From contig CAJXBR010000007.1 of assembly GCA_913051755.1 (NCBI GenBank), forward strand, positions 1-39,025: DNA of 39,025 nucleotides, in the 5' to 3' direction. The notes under the pieces are model-generated. The model was not told the origin of the DNA, did not search any database, and worked only from the letters and a program-made list of their open reading frames with translations. The first letter of the stretch is position 1. Every line of letters begins with the position of its first letter. The position numbers and the translations under genes were made by a program. Of this stretch, positions 1 to 8,197 are shown in pieces. Source of the stretch: an uncultured Flavobacteriaceae bacterium. GTDB taxonomy: Bacteria; Bacteroidota; Bacteroidia; Flavobacteriales; Flavobacteriaceae.

Positions 1-209
1 ATAGATTATGTCATTTTGTCGCGTTTTAGCTGCTACACACTTTTTTTGTCAGGTGTTGCATATGGATTTCTATTGAAATCGAAACTTTTGCGAATTTTAT
101 TAAACATTTCAATATCCATGCCACCCCATTGTTTTTATTTAATATTATATATAAATAAATCTTATAATCATGAATTATTTATTTATTAAAATTAATTGTT
201 CGTAAACTG
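1..209. other. AT-rich non-coding stretch at the window edge
   Basis: No recognisable gene. Frame 1 of the plus strand stays open from the window edge to a TAA at 187-189 (about 62 codons). Its translation is hydrophobic in the middle but matches nothing I know, so it could be either the 3' end of a gene starting outside the window or chance. The stretch from about 130 to 195 is almost pure A/T, and no clear promoter match or terminator hairpin was seen. Confidence 0.3.
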
Positions 210-512
210 TTGTCTCTGCACAATGGCAATACGCAATTGAAGGCAACAACCATTTTGACAACTTACGACTCAAAATTTGATCGGATTGAAGTTTCTGCTT
301 CTTTCGATATTATTTTAGAAAAATGTGATCATCATAAAGTCAAAATTATAGACGACTCCAATATGATACTCGAGGTATTTGCTGAGATTAAAAACAATAA
401 AATCATTAAGGTAAAAGTCATTGGCTCGTGGATTCTTTACACAAGCCAATTAAAGTCTTTAAAATTTTTATTAAATGGCTGGATCATGTCAAGCAAGTGT
501 TTGCCTGACTGA
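210..512 (+). pseudogene. Degenerate DUF2807 (head-GIN) domain fragment
   Basis: A 100-codon open frame whose residues 24-72 resemble the start of a DUF2807 domain: an FDRIEVSASFDIILEK segment, then a strand pattern like the family's FdkIdVsGsfdVvL...VtIeaddn...i...v.ngtLkIk core. Known family members are exported beta-helical proteins of Bacteroidota, usually over 200 residues with a signal peptide. Here there is no signal peptide, the only start is a TTG, the glycines typical of the repeat are mostly gone, and the frame ends soon after the first repeats. I infer a truncated, decaying copy. It could also be a small divergent gene, or chance similarity over a short low-complexity stretch. Confidence 0.4.
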
Positions 513-615
513 AAATCTACATTAATCGATCAATGGAACTGGTATTGCAATACATATAGGTAAATCCAAAAAAGTTGATGGCACAACTTGCCTTGGAGTC
601 AAAAAAAATCAGTGC

Positions 616-1926
616 TCAATTGGTCATTCTTTTATGAATTCGGATTAGCAAAAATGCTCCTATCAAGAAGAATGACAGAAAAAATAAAACTGAATTTCGC
701 ATCGAACCAGTGATTTGGTCGATTGTGCCAAAGACTATCATCCCTATGACAATGCCTGTCATTTGTGATGTACTGTAGAAACTAAAGAAAGATGTGGCGT
801 CATCTGTTTGTGGGATGAATTTTGAATAGGTCGATCGAGCCAAGGATTGTATACCACCCATAGACAACCCGACAAATCCAGCTGCTATGTAAAATTGGAT
901 GGGCGATCGAACAAAGAATGCATACAGACATAGACTTACCCAAATGAAATTTAGGGTGATTAAAACAGGAAGGTTTCCAAAACGTTTTGAGCACCCTGCA
1001 GTTATATTTGCACCAACAATTGCAATGAGTTGAATGATTGTGATACTCACAATCAGTCCAATTTGCTTTTCACTTGAGCTACTCCAGTTGACCTCTTGTT
1101 CGCCAAAATAAACTGCAATCAACATCACTGTCTGAACCGCCATACTGAACACAAAAAAAGCACCGATGTAGCTTTTTAAAATTGGATGATTAGAAAAAGT
1201 TTTCCAAACAGCACGAAGCTCACGATATCCATTGAAAATAATTTTGTTCGTTAATGGGTTTTTTGAAATATTTTTTGGCAAAAATCTAAAGGCAATTTGA
1301 CTGAATGCAATCCACCAAATCCCAACAGAGATAAATGAATATTTCATCGCTTTGACAGATGCTTCTGAAGCTGTGCCCTCAATACCATACAAACTAGGAT
1401 TGAGCACCATACTCAAGTTGATAACCAACAACAAAACACTACCCACATAGCCAAGAGAATAACCCAAAGCGCTCGCTTTGTCCATCTGTTCCGGGTGAGC
1501 AATATCTGGTAGATAAGAGTTGTAAAAAACCCAACTCAACCATGCCCCAACAGAAGCAAAAAAATAGCAAATCAAACCAAAGTAAATATTGTCCAAATTG
1601 AACCAATACAAGCCAACGCAGGATAGTGCTCCCACATAGGTGTAAAACTTCATGAATGATTTTTTATTACCGACATAATCTGCAATTCCAGAAAGAATAG
1701 GCGATAAAATAGCAACGACTGCAAATGCAGCTGCAGTCGTATAGCTGATTAGTGCAGTGTTTTTTAATGACTGTCCAAAGATTTCAATATATAAATTGTC
1801 AGCAAACAACGAGCCATAGTAGATCGGAAATATGGTTGAAGTGATGACTAAAAAATAAACCGAATTTGCCCAATCGTATGATGCCCATACGCGTATGAGT
1901 GTATTACTCCCTTTTTGTAAATGCAA
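616..1926 (-). CDS. UMF1-family MFS transporter (ATG22-like)
   Basis: Predicted 12-helix inner-membrane transporter of about 436 residues. The WASYDWANS motif near residue 12, followed by the first membrane helix, is the hallmark of the UMF1/ATG22-like branch of the major facilitator superfamily (PF11700). Regularly spaced hydrophobic helices continue to the C terminus. The substrate is unknown; eukaryotic Atg22 exports amino acids from the vacuole, but bacterial members are uncharacterised. The frame is open further upstream, with a TTG at 2025, but that would overlap the divergent hydrolase gene and add a non-family extension. The TTG at 1926 puts the YDWANS motif where homologues have it, so I use that start. 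The 3' end faces the degenerate DUF2807 fragment. Confidence 0.85.
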   Translation of the reverse strand: MHLQKGSNTLIRVWASYDWANSVYFLVITSTIFPIYYGSLFADNLYIEIFGQSLKNTALISYTTAAAFAVVAILSPILSGIADYVGNKKSFMKFYTYVGALSCVGLYWFNLDNIYFGLICYFFASVGAWLSWVFYNSYLPDIAHPEQMDKASALGYSLGYVGSVLLLVINLSMVLNPSLYGIEGTASEASVKAMKYSFISVGIWWIAFSQIAFRFLPKNISKNPLTNKIIFNGYRELRAVWKTFSNHPILKSYIGAFFVFSMAVQTVMLIAVYFGEQEVNWSSSSEKQIGLIVSITIIQLIAIVGANITAGCSKRFGNLPVLITLNFIWVSLCLYAFFVRSPIQFYIAAGFVGLSMGGIQSLARSTYSKFIPQTDDATSFFSFYSTSQMTGIVIGMIVFGTIDQITGSMRNSVLFFLSFFLIGAFLLIRIHKRMTN

Positions 1927-2004
1927 TATTGTTAGTTTAGACCACCAAAATAGTGAAAATAATGTGTTTGGCTTTTTTATATTTATTAACTTTATTGAAT
2001 TGCA

Positions 2005-2871
2005 ATGAAAAAGAACAAAAAACAAAGGCCTGCAATGCGTGTCCCCACTTCAATACGATTTATAGTTTGGCTATCGCAACGCATTTCTAGTGCGTTAGCT
2101 ACAAAAGTTGCCTTGTATTTATTTTTCCGACCGCAGCGATTCAAAACGCCTGTTCGAGAGCATAAGATATTTGATGCAGCAGAGCAAATAAAGTTTTCTA
2201 CCTCTTCTATTGAAAAAGAAATTCAAGTTTACAGATTGCAAGGCAAGAAACAGAAAGTTTTATTGCTACATGGTTGGAGTGGTCGAGGAACACAACTCTT
2301 TTCCTTTGCAGACGAATTGCAAAAAGAAAATTGTGAGGTATTCACATTTGATATGCCTGCACATGGTCAATCGCCCGGAAACAAAACCAATGTCCTTGAA
2401 TTAACATATTGTATTCAGGATCTTAATCAAAAATTTGGGCCTTTTGATGCTGCCATTGCACACTCTATGGGTGGTTTTGGCTTGTTACGAGCAATTAAAA
2501 ATGGTTTACCATTGCGTTCAGCAGCAATCATTGGAAGTGGAGATTCTATCAAAGGTGTCTTTTATCGATTCTCACAACAGCTCCATTTTTCTGATAAAAT
2601 AACAGAAAGAATGATTACTACTGTTGAAAAGCAATTTGGCACAAAACTTGAAACATATTCGTCAAGTATGAGTATAAAAGATATCGATATTCCATTGTTG
2701 ATTGTCCATGATAAAGATGACAAAGAAGTGCCTTATAAATGCAGTATTACGCTTCACGATTTGTCTCGAAACTCACAACTCAAATTAACTTCAGGTCTTG
2801 GGCATCATCGGATATTGAGAGACCCCAAAACTGTTCAGCATATTGTTCAATTCTTATTTCAACACCCATGA
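2005..2871 (+). CDS. Alpha/beta hydrolase
   Basis: A 288-residue alpha/beta-hydrolase-fold protein. The HGWSGRG stretch at residues 89-95 forms the oxyanion-hole loop. The nucleophile elbow is AHSMGG with Ser154, the acid is probably Asp236 or Asp238 in VHDKDD, and the base is His267 or His268 in GHHRIL. Residues 20-45 carry a hydrophobic segment that may anchor the protein to the membrane, although no cleavage site is evident. The substrate cannot be predicted. The stop codon overlaps the start of the lipoprotein MsrB gene (ATGA), so the two are probably co-transcribed. This gene is divergent from the MFS gene, with under 80 bases between the chosen starts. Confidence 0.85.
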   Translation: MKKNKKQRPAMRVPTSIRFIVWLSQRISSALATKVALYLFFRPQRFKTPVREHKIFDAAEQIKFSTSSIEKEIQVYRLQGKKQKVLLLHGWSGRGTQLFSFADELQKENCEVFTFDMPAHGQSPGNKTNVLELTYCIQDLNQKFGPFDAAIAHSMGGFGLLRAIKNGLPLRSAAIIGSGDSIKGVFYRFSQQLHFSDKITERMITTVEKQFGTKLETYSSSMSIKDIDIPLLIVHDKDDKEVPYKCSITLHDLSRNSQLKLTSGLGHHRILRDPKTVQHIVQFLFQHP

Positions 2872-3347
2872 TATTTATTCTATTTATATTATTGATATTT
2901 AGCCACATTGCATGTTCGCAAAATCCCAAAACACTCAATGCACCAGCACAAGATTTGTCTTGTCAGAAGACTGATTCAGAATGGAAAGCGCATCTTAACG
3001 ATAATGCCTACTATGTTTTGCGTGAGGCTGGTACTGAAAGACCCTTTTCAGGCTTATACAACAACCACTACAAGGAAGGGGTTTATAAATGTGCAGGTTG
3101 TGAAGCTCCACTTTACAACTCAGATCATAAATATGATTCTGGGAGTGGATGGCCTGCATTCGATAGAGCAGTTGAGGGGGCTGTATCCTACAAAAAAGAC
3201 AATAAACTCGTTTATACAAGAATAGAGCTGATCTGTTCGAGTTGTGGTGGTCATTTAGGGCATCTTTTTAATGATGGCCCTCCCCAAACGACAGGACAAA
3301 GACATTGTATCAATTCAGTTGCACTATCTTTTGTTTCCGATGAGTAA
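2868..3347 (+). CDS. msrB: Peptide-methionine (R)-S-oxide reductase MsrB, lipoprotein form
   Basis: Reduces methionine-R-sulfoxide in oxidised proteins. The start used here is the ATG overlapping the hydrolase stop. It gives a short hydrophobic signal ending in SHIAC, so Cys16 is the likely lipidated residue and the enzyme should sit on a membrane facing the periplasm or cell surface. The SelR/MsrB domain covers about residues 35-157. It has both zinc CxxC pairs (CAGC and CSSC), the GSGWPAF motif, the GHLGHLF motif, and catalytic Cys147 in RHCINS. A longer frame starting inside the hydrolase gene exists but lacks a sensible N terminus. The 3' end overlaps the next msrB by 8 bases. Confidence 0.9.
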   Translation: MIFILFILLIFSHIACSQNPKTLNAPAQDLSCQKTDSEWKAHLNDNAYYVLREAGTERPFSGLYNNHYKEGVYKCAGCEAPLYNSDHKYDSGSGWPAFDRAVEGAVSYKKDNKLVYTRIELICSSCGGHLGHLFNDGPPQTTGQRHCINSVALSFVSDE

Positions 3348-3732
3348 GCAAGCCTTTAAAAAATCTGAAGAGCATTGGAGAAAAATTCTAGATGACAAGT
3401 CCTATCGCGTTATGAGAGAAAAGGGAACAGAGTATCCACACACAGGAAAATATAACCTTCATTTTGAAAATGGCACTTATATTTGTAAAGGCTGTAAAGA
3501 ACCCCTTTTTGCAAGTGATCACAAGTTTGAAAGTAACTGTGGTTGGCCGAGTTTCTCCGATTCGATTGATGGTAAAATTCGCTACGAACCCGATCACAGT
3601 AATGGCATGATTCGGATTGAAATTTTATGTGAAAACTGTGGCAGTCATCTGGGGCATGTTTTTGCTGACGGCCCTACCCCATCCAAACGAAGATATTGCG
3701 TAAACTCAGTGAGCTTAAATTTTAAATCATAG
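3340..3732 (+). CDS. msrB: Peptide-methionine (R)-S-oxide reductase MsrB, cytosolic form
   Basis: A second MsrB of 130 residues, close to the usual length of stand-alone enzymes, with no export signal, so it probably repairs cytosolic proteins. Visible features are the zinc CxxC pairs (CKGC and CENC), the CGWPSF and GSHLGHVF motifs, and catalytic Cys120 in RYCVNS. The ATG at 3340 overlaps the end of the upstream lipoprotein msrB, which indicates translational coupling. The two copies differ throughout their lengths, so this is an old duplication or independent acquisition rather than a recent tandem copy. An earlier in-frame start inside the upstream gene is unlikely. Confidence 0.92.
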   Translation: MSKQAFKKSEEHWRKILDDKSYRVMREKGTEYPHTGKYNLHFENGTYICKGCKEPLFASDHKFESNCGWPSFSDSIDGKIRYEPDHSNGMIRIEILCENCGSHLGHVFADGPTPSKRRYCVNSVSLNFKS

Positions 3733-3795
3733 TTATTCCATTTTCCCTATTAAATTCGTGTTTCGTTTCGTATTTTCGCTAAATAAATATTTGAC

Positions 3796-5187
3796 ATGAG
3801 TAAGTTTGATATTATTGTTTTAGGAAGTGGTCCTGGAGGATATGTTACTGCAATACGAGCATCACAGTTGGGGCTTAAAACTGCTATAATAGAAAAAGAA
3901 AACTTGGGTGGTGTATGCTTGAACTGGGGATGTATTCCGACAAAAGCGCTTTTGAAATCTGCTCAGGTGTTCAACTACCTCAAACATGCCGACGACTATG
4001 GCTTGACGATCGAAAATTATGGTAAGGATTTCGATGCAGTCGTCAATCGAAGTCGAAATGTTGCTGGCACAATGAGCAAGGGCGTTCAGTTTTTGATGAA
4101 GAAAAATAAAATTGAAGTCATCATGGGTCGTGGCACGCTAAAAGCTGGCAAAAAAGTAGCTGTCAATAATGAAGATGGAAGCGAAACAGAATATGAAGCA
4201 AATCATGTCATTATTGCAACTGGTGCACGATCTAGAGAACTCGCGAGTATTCCTCAAGATGGTAAGAAAGTCATAGGCTATCGCGAAGCAATGACACTTC
4301 CAAAACAACCAAAGAAACTGATTGTTGTTGGTTCTGGTGCGATTGGTGTTGAGTTTGCTTATTTCTACAATGCCATGGGTACTGACGTAACCCTAGTTGA
4401 GTATATGCCTAAAATCATTCCTGTTGAAGATCATGAAATTTCAAAACAAATGGAAAGAAGTTTCACAATGAGTGGAATTAAGGTTATTACCAGCGCAGAA
4501 GTCACCAAAGTAAATACAAGTGGCAAAGTTGTTAAGGCTACCATCAAAACAAAAGATGGTGAAGAAGAAATTTCTGCTGACATCGTCTTGTCAGCAGTTG
4601 GAATCAAAACAAACATCGAAAACATAGGTTTAGAAGAACTTGGCATTGCCACAGATAGAGACAAAATTTTAGTGGACGATTATTATCAAACAAATGTCCC
4701 AGGATACTATGCGATTGGAGATGTCATTTCTGGACAAGCACTGGCGCATGTTGCCTCTGCTGAAGGAATATTGTGTGTTGAAAAAATTGCAGGTCATCAT
4801 GTAGAGCCCATCGATTATAATAATATCCCAGGCTGCACCTACTGCTTTCCTGAGGTTGCCTCTGTTGGTTATACTGAGGAGCAAGCAAAAGAAAAAGGAT
4901 ATGAAATTAAAGTTGGTAAATTTCCATTTACCGCTTCAGGCAAAGCCCAGGCTGGAGGTCATACCGATGGTTTTGTAAAAGTTATTTTTGATGCCAAATA
5001 TGGAGAATGGCTTGGTTGTCATATGATTGGTGCTGGCGTCACTGACATGATTGCAGAAGCAGTTGTTGGACGAAAGCTCGAAACAACTGGTCATGAAATT
5101 TTAAAAACAGTACACCCCCATCCAACCATGAGTGAGGCGGTAATGGAAGCAGTTGCTGCTGCCTACGATGAGGTTATACATATTTAA
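3796..5187 (+). CDS. lpdA: Dihydrolipoyl dehydrogenase (E3)
   Basis: FAD-dependent E3 subunit that reoxidises lipoyl groups of 2-oxoacid dehydrogenase complexes and/or the glycine cleavage system, passing electrons to NAD+. At 463 residues it is full length. The N-terminal GSGPGG FAD fingerprint is at residues 10-15, and the redox-active disulfide is Cys41-Cys46 in GGVCLNWGCIPTK. A second GSGAIG dinucleotide motif lies in the NAD domain, and the C-terminal HPHPTMSE motif supplies His442 and Glu447. No E1 or E2 genes are nearby, which is common for a shared E3. It starts with ATG 63 bases after the second msrB. Confidence 0.96.
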   Translation: MSKFDIIVLGSGPGGYVTAIRASQLGLKTAIIEKENLGGVCLNWGCIPTKALLKSAQVFNYLKHADDYGLTIENYGKDFDAVVNRSRNVAGTMSKGVQFLMKKNKIEVIMGRGTLKAGKKVAVNNEDGSETEYEANHVIIATGARSRELASIPQDGKKVIGYREAMTLPKQPKKLIVVGSGAIGVEFAYFYNAMGTDVTLVEYMPKIIPVEDHEISKQMERSFTMSGIKVITSAEVTKVNTSGKVVKATIKTKDGEEEISADIVLSAVGIKTNIENIGLEELGIATDRDKILVDDYYQTNVPGYYAIGDVISGQALAHVASAEGILCVEKIAGHHVEPIDYNNIPGCTYCFPEVASVGYTEEQAKEKGYEIKVGKFPFTASGKAQAGGHTDGFVKVIFDAKYGEWLGCHMIGAGVTDMIAEAVVGRKLETTGHEILKTVHPHPTMSEAVMEAVAAAYDEVIHI

Positions 5188-5276
5188 TACATCTCGCGGC
5201 TTTGAAAATCACTAAAGATAAGTAGCCCATTGACAGCTTTTATTTATTTGGTATAATCTTAAATCATTTAGTAATC

Positions 5277-6128
5277 TTGAGCAAAAACATCATTATTACA
5301 GGAGTTTCGACAGGTATTGGCAGGGCAACACTTGATTTATTGCACCAAAAAGGATATCATATTTATGGGAGTGTTAGAAAAAAAGAGGATGCTGATGAGT
5401 TGTCTTCATTCTATACAACTCGATTTACGCCACTGCAGTTTGATGTACAAAATCATGATGAGGTTATCAAAGCATCAAGAATTGTTTTTGAGAATTGTGA
5501 TCATGTAGCAGCACTGGTCAACAACGCTGGTATTGCAGTACCAGGTCCCTTAGAACTCTTAACAGAAGAAGAATTTGAAATGCAACTTGATGTTAATGTC
5601 AAGTCTGTTCGTCGAATAACAAATCTCTTTCTGCCATTATTGAAATCCTCCTCAAACAAACAATCAGGTCGCATCATCAATATCAGCTCAGTTTCAGGAC
5701 TATTCAATTCGCCATTCAATGGCGCATACTGTATTTCAAAACATGCACTGGAAAGTATAAACGACGTTTATCGAAGAGAATTAAGCCAGTATGGCGTCCA
5801 AGTCATTGCCATTGAGCCTGGCCCAATCAAAACAGAAATTTGGAAAAAGAATCTTAATAAAATGGATAGGTTTAAAGATTCAGATTATTATGACGTACTC
5901 AAAAAAGCTGATCAAATTATTGAAAATGCCGAGCGCAATGCCCTACCAGTTGAAAAAATATCTACTCTAATACTCAAGTGCATATCCATCCCAAGACCCA
6001 AAACGAGATTTATTGTGCATAAAAACAAATTTTTTTTCCGGCTAATGGCTTATTATTTTCCAGATAAACTCACTGATTGGTTGGTGAGAAAAACACTTGC
6101 AAGTTCAAATCGTCTCCGACCGATTTAA
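5277..6128 (+). CDS. Short-chain dehydrogenase/reductase (SDR)
   Basis: Classical NAD(P)-dependent SDR of 283 residues. It shows the TGVSTGIG cofactor motif (8-15), NNAG (82-85), a catalytic serine in NISSVSG (about 138), and the YxxxK pair Tyr151/Lys155. The C-terminal extension resembles SDRs of the retinol dehydrogenase/17-beta-hydroxysteroid type, but the substrate cannot be assigned. The start is the TTG at 5277; the frame is closed by a stop just upstream and the glycine motif follows at the normal distance. The 3' end meets aroQ tail to tail, the two stop codons sharing the same TTAA. Confidence 0.88.
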   Translation: MSKNIIITGVSTGIGRATLDLLHQKGYHIYGSVRKKEDADELSSFYTTRFTPLQFDVQNHDEVIKASRIVFENCDHVAALVNNAGIAVPGPLELLTEEEFEMQLDVNVKSVRRITNLFLPLLKSSSNKQSGRIINISSVSGLFNSPFNGAYCISKHALESINDVYRRELSQYGVQVIAIEPGPIKTEIWKKNLNKMDRFKDSDYYDVLKKADQIIENAERNALPVEKISTLILKCISIPRPKTRFIVHKNKFFFRLMAYYFPDKLTDWLVRKTLASSNRLRPI

Positions 6129-6547
6129 AGCTTTGGCAAAAAACTCTCAATGGCCAAACGATAAACATCAAGTCCAAAACCAAGGATCAACCCTTTTGCG
6201 TTAGGAGTTATAAATGAGGTGTGCCGAAAATCTTCACGACCGAAAGTGTTGGAAATATGTACCTCAATCACTGGAGCTGCAATCGCTTTGATCGCGTCCC
6301 CTATACCAACAGAAGTGTGTGTATAAGCAGCAGCGTTTAAAATTATGCCGTCAACATCAAAACCCACACTTTGGATCTCATTGATGAGCTCCCCCTCAAC
6401 ATTGGACTGATAATAAGTCAAAGAAACATCAGTAAAAGAGGATTGAAGTTGAAGAAAATATGCGTCAAAATCTTTGTTACCATACACCTCAGGTTCACGC
6501 TTTCCCAACAGATTAAGGTTTGGACCATTTATAATTGCTATATTCAT
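6125..6547 (-). CDS. aroQ: 3-dehydroquinate dehydratase, type II
   Basis: Converts 3-dehydroquinate to 3-dehydroshikimate in the shikimate pathway. At 140 residues it matches the compact dodecameric type II enzyme. The N terminus carries the INGPNLNLLGKREPEVYG signature with the catalytic arginine and tyrosine. Further on come an NVEGELI segment, the ILNAAAYTHTS segment, and VIEVHISN with the conserved histidine followed by an arginine near FGREDFRH. It begins with ATG 54 bases from the divergent xerD, so the two genes share a small promoter region. Confidence 0.96.
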   Translation of the reverse strand: MNIAIINGPNLNLLGKREPEVYGNKDFDAYFLQLQSSFTDVSLTYYQSNVEGELINEIQSVGFDVDGIILNAAAYTHTSVGIGDAIKAIAAPVIEVHISNTFGREDFRHTSFITPNAKGLILGFGLDVYRLAIESFLPKL

Positions 6548-6601
6548 TATTCTTTTACAAAATATACTTAAAGGTGCTGTAAATATAATGTATCTTCGAA
6601 T

Positions 6602-7489
6602 ATGAACTGGAGTGAAAGTATAATAGCTTTTAAATCATATCTTATTCTCGAAAGGGGGCTTTCGGAAAATACATTAGAAAATTATGTTTTTGATGTTCAA
6701 AAACTGATCGCATACTTAAAGAAACACAAAATCAAATTTGGTCCAACCAAAGTCGATTCAGATCAATTGCTTCAATTCATTTATGACACTGCCAAAGAAG
6801 TAAAGCCCTCATCTCAATCTCGTTTGCTTTCTGGTCTTCGATCATTCTTTGACTTTCTTATCAAAGAGGGCTTGCGCGACAACAATCCTGTTAATTTAGT
6901 AGAACCTCCTAAAACTGGAACCACCTTGCCAATTACTTTATCTGTTTTGGAGGTCGAAGAGCTTATCAATAGTTTTGCTGGAGAGGAACCTATTTCGATA
7001 AGAAATCGGTGCATACTTGAAATGCTTTACTCTTGTGGATTACGCGTGAGTGAACTCGTCAATCTGCGTTGTTCTGATTTATTTTTTGAAGAAGAATTAG
7101 TTAAGGTAATCGGCAAAGGGGATAAAGAACGTTTTGTTCCCATTGGTCGAATTGGACAGGAAACTGTTAATCAGTATCTGTCCGTTAGAGTTGAAGGAAA
7201 AAAAGGGTATAGCGATGTTTTGTTCCTCAATAACAGAAAAACAAAACTCACGCGCAATATGATATTTGTAATTGTAAAAAAAGCTGCAGCGCTTGCAGGC
7301 ATACAAAAAAAAATAGGTCCACACAGTTTGCGTCACTCATTTGCAACACACCTAGTTGAAAATGGAGCTGATATCAGCTCAGTTCAACAAATGCTTGGTC
7401 ATAGTAGTATCACTACTACAGAACGTTATTTACATGTGAGTAATAAGCATTTACAACAAACAATCAACAAATTTCATCCTAGGTCTTAA
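6602..7489 (+). CDS. xerD: Site-specific tyrosine recombinase XerD
   Basis: Tyrosine recombinase of 295 residues that resolves chromosome dimers at dif sites. The N-terminal SAM-like core-binding domain spans about residues 1-95. The catalytic domain has the full R-K-H-R-H-Y set: Arg148 in GLRVSEL, Lys near 172, His241 and Arg244 in HSLRHSF, His267 in LGHSS, and nucleophile Tyr276 in ERYLHV. Length and motifs fit XerC/XerD rather than an integrase of a mobile element, and no attachment sites or cargo are nearby. XerD is favoured over XerC from overall resemblance. The 3' end slightly overlaps the convergent response regulator gene. Confidence 0.93.
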   Translation: MNWSESIIAFKSYLILERGLSENTLENYVFDVQKLIAYLKKHKIKFGPTKVDSDQLLQFIYDTAKEVKPSSQSRLLSGLRSFFDFLIKEGLRDNNPVNLVEPPKTGTTLPITLSVLEVEELINSFAGEEPISIRNRCILEMLYSCGLRVSELVNLRCSDLFFEEELVKVIGKGDKERFVPIGRIGQETVNQYLSVRVEGKKGYSDVLFLNNRKTKLTRNMIFVIVKKAAALAGIQKKIGPHSLRHSFATHLVENGADISSVQQMLGHSSITTTERYLHVSNKHLQQTINKFHPRS

Positions 7490-8187
7490 GAAGTAATCAA
7501 GCGAAAACCCTCACCATGAATGTTTGCAATCTCGATATTGGAATCGCTTCGTAAATACTTACGCAACTTTGCGATATACACATCCATACTTCTCGATGTA
7601 AAATAATTGTCATCGTTCCAAATTTCGATTAGTGCTTTGTTTCTTGAAAGTAAATCACCTTGCGTTTCAACCAGCATTAACAACAGCTGATTTTCTTTTG
7701 GTGAAAGGCTTTTAGCTTCATCATTTTTATAAGTCAAAGTTCGCAAGCGAGGGTTGAGGATAAAGTCTCCGATGACAATCCGAGATTTTGGCTTTAATTT
7801 TTCTTTATTTTGTTCATTGCGCTGAATCAACACATCCAACTTCTTCATCAGAATATCAGAGTCAAAGGGCTTTGTCAAGTAGTCATCTGCCCCAATTTTA
7901 TAACCTTTCAACACATCGTCTTTCATCGATTTAGCAGTCAGGAAAACGATTGGAATGGACTTATTTTTTGATCGAATTTCTTTGGCAAGTGAAAAACCAT
8001 CTTTATAAGGCATCATAACATCTAACACACAAATATCGAACTCACCCTTTTTAAACTTTTCATAGCCCTCTAAACCATTTCGAGCGAGTACAACTTTATA
8101 TCCATTTAGCTGCAAATAATCTCTCAATATTGTACCAAAGTTTAAATCGTCTTCAACTAACAATACGTGTTTATTTCTTGCTTTCAT
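7486..8187 (-). CDS. OmpR-family response regulator
   Basis: Two-component regulator of 233 residues. The receiver domain (about 6-120) has the acidic pair Asp13/Asp14, phosphoacceptor Asp56 in CVLDVMMP, Thr84 and Lys106 in LTKPFD. The C-terminal winged-helix DNA-binding domain (about 135-232) ends in the expected wing. The ATG at 8187 is chosen because the frame upstream overlaps the kinase stop and lacks receiver homology. It lies 10 bases downstream of the histidine kinase, so the two form a cognate pair. The arrangement resembles Bacteroidota RprX/RprY, but the regulon cannot be read from this window. Confidence 0.93.
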   Translation of the reverse strand: MKARNKHVLLVEDDLNFGTILRDYLQLNGYKVVLARNGLEGYEKFKKGEFDICVLDVMMPYKDGFSLAKEIRSKNKSIPIVFLTAKSMKDDVLKGYKIGADDYLTKPFDSDILMKKLDVLIQRNEQNKEKLKPKSRIVIGDFILNPRLRTLTYKNDEAKSLSPKENQLLLMLVETQGDLLSRNKALIEIWNDDNYFTSRSMDVYIAKLRKYLRSDSNIEIANIHGEGFRLITS

Positions 8188-8197
8188 TTTAGAATAT

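Noticed and set aside
1..189. Open plus-strand frame from the window edge, possible 3' end of a gene
   Set aside because: About 62 codons with no recognisable family, very A/T-rich at the end; cannot be told from chance without the sequence to the left.
5188..5276. Possible riboswitch or terminator between lpdA and the SDR gene
   Set aside because: No stem-loop or conserved element could be seen.
6602..7489. Tyrosine recombinase as the integrase of a mobile element
   Set aside because: Size and motifs fit XerD, the neighbours are housekeeping genes, and no attachment-site repeats or cargo are visible.
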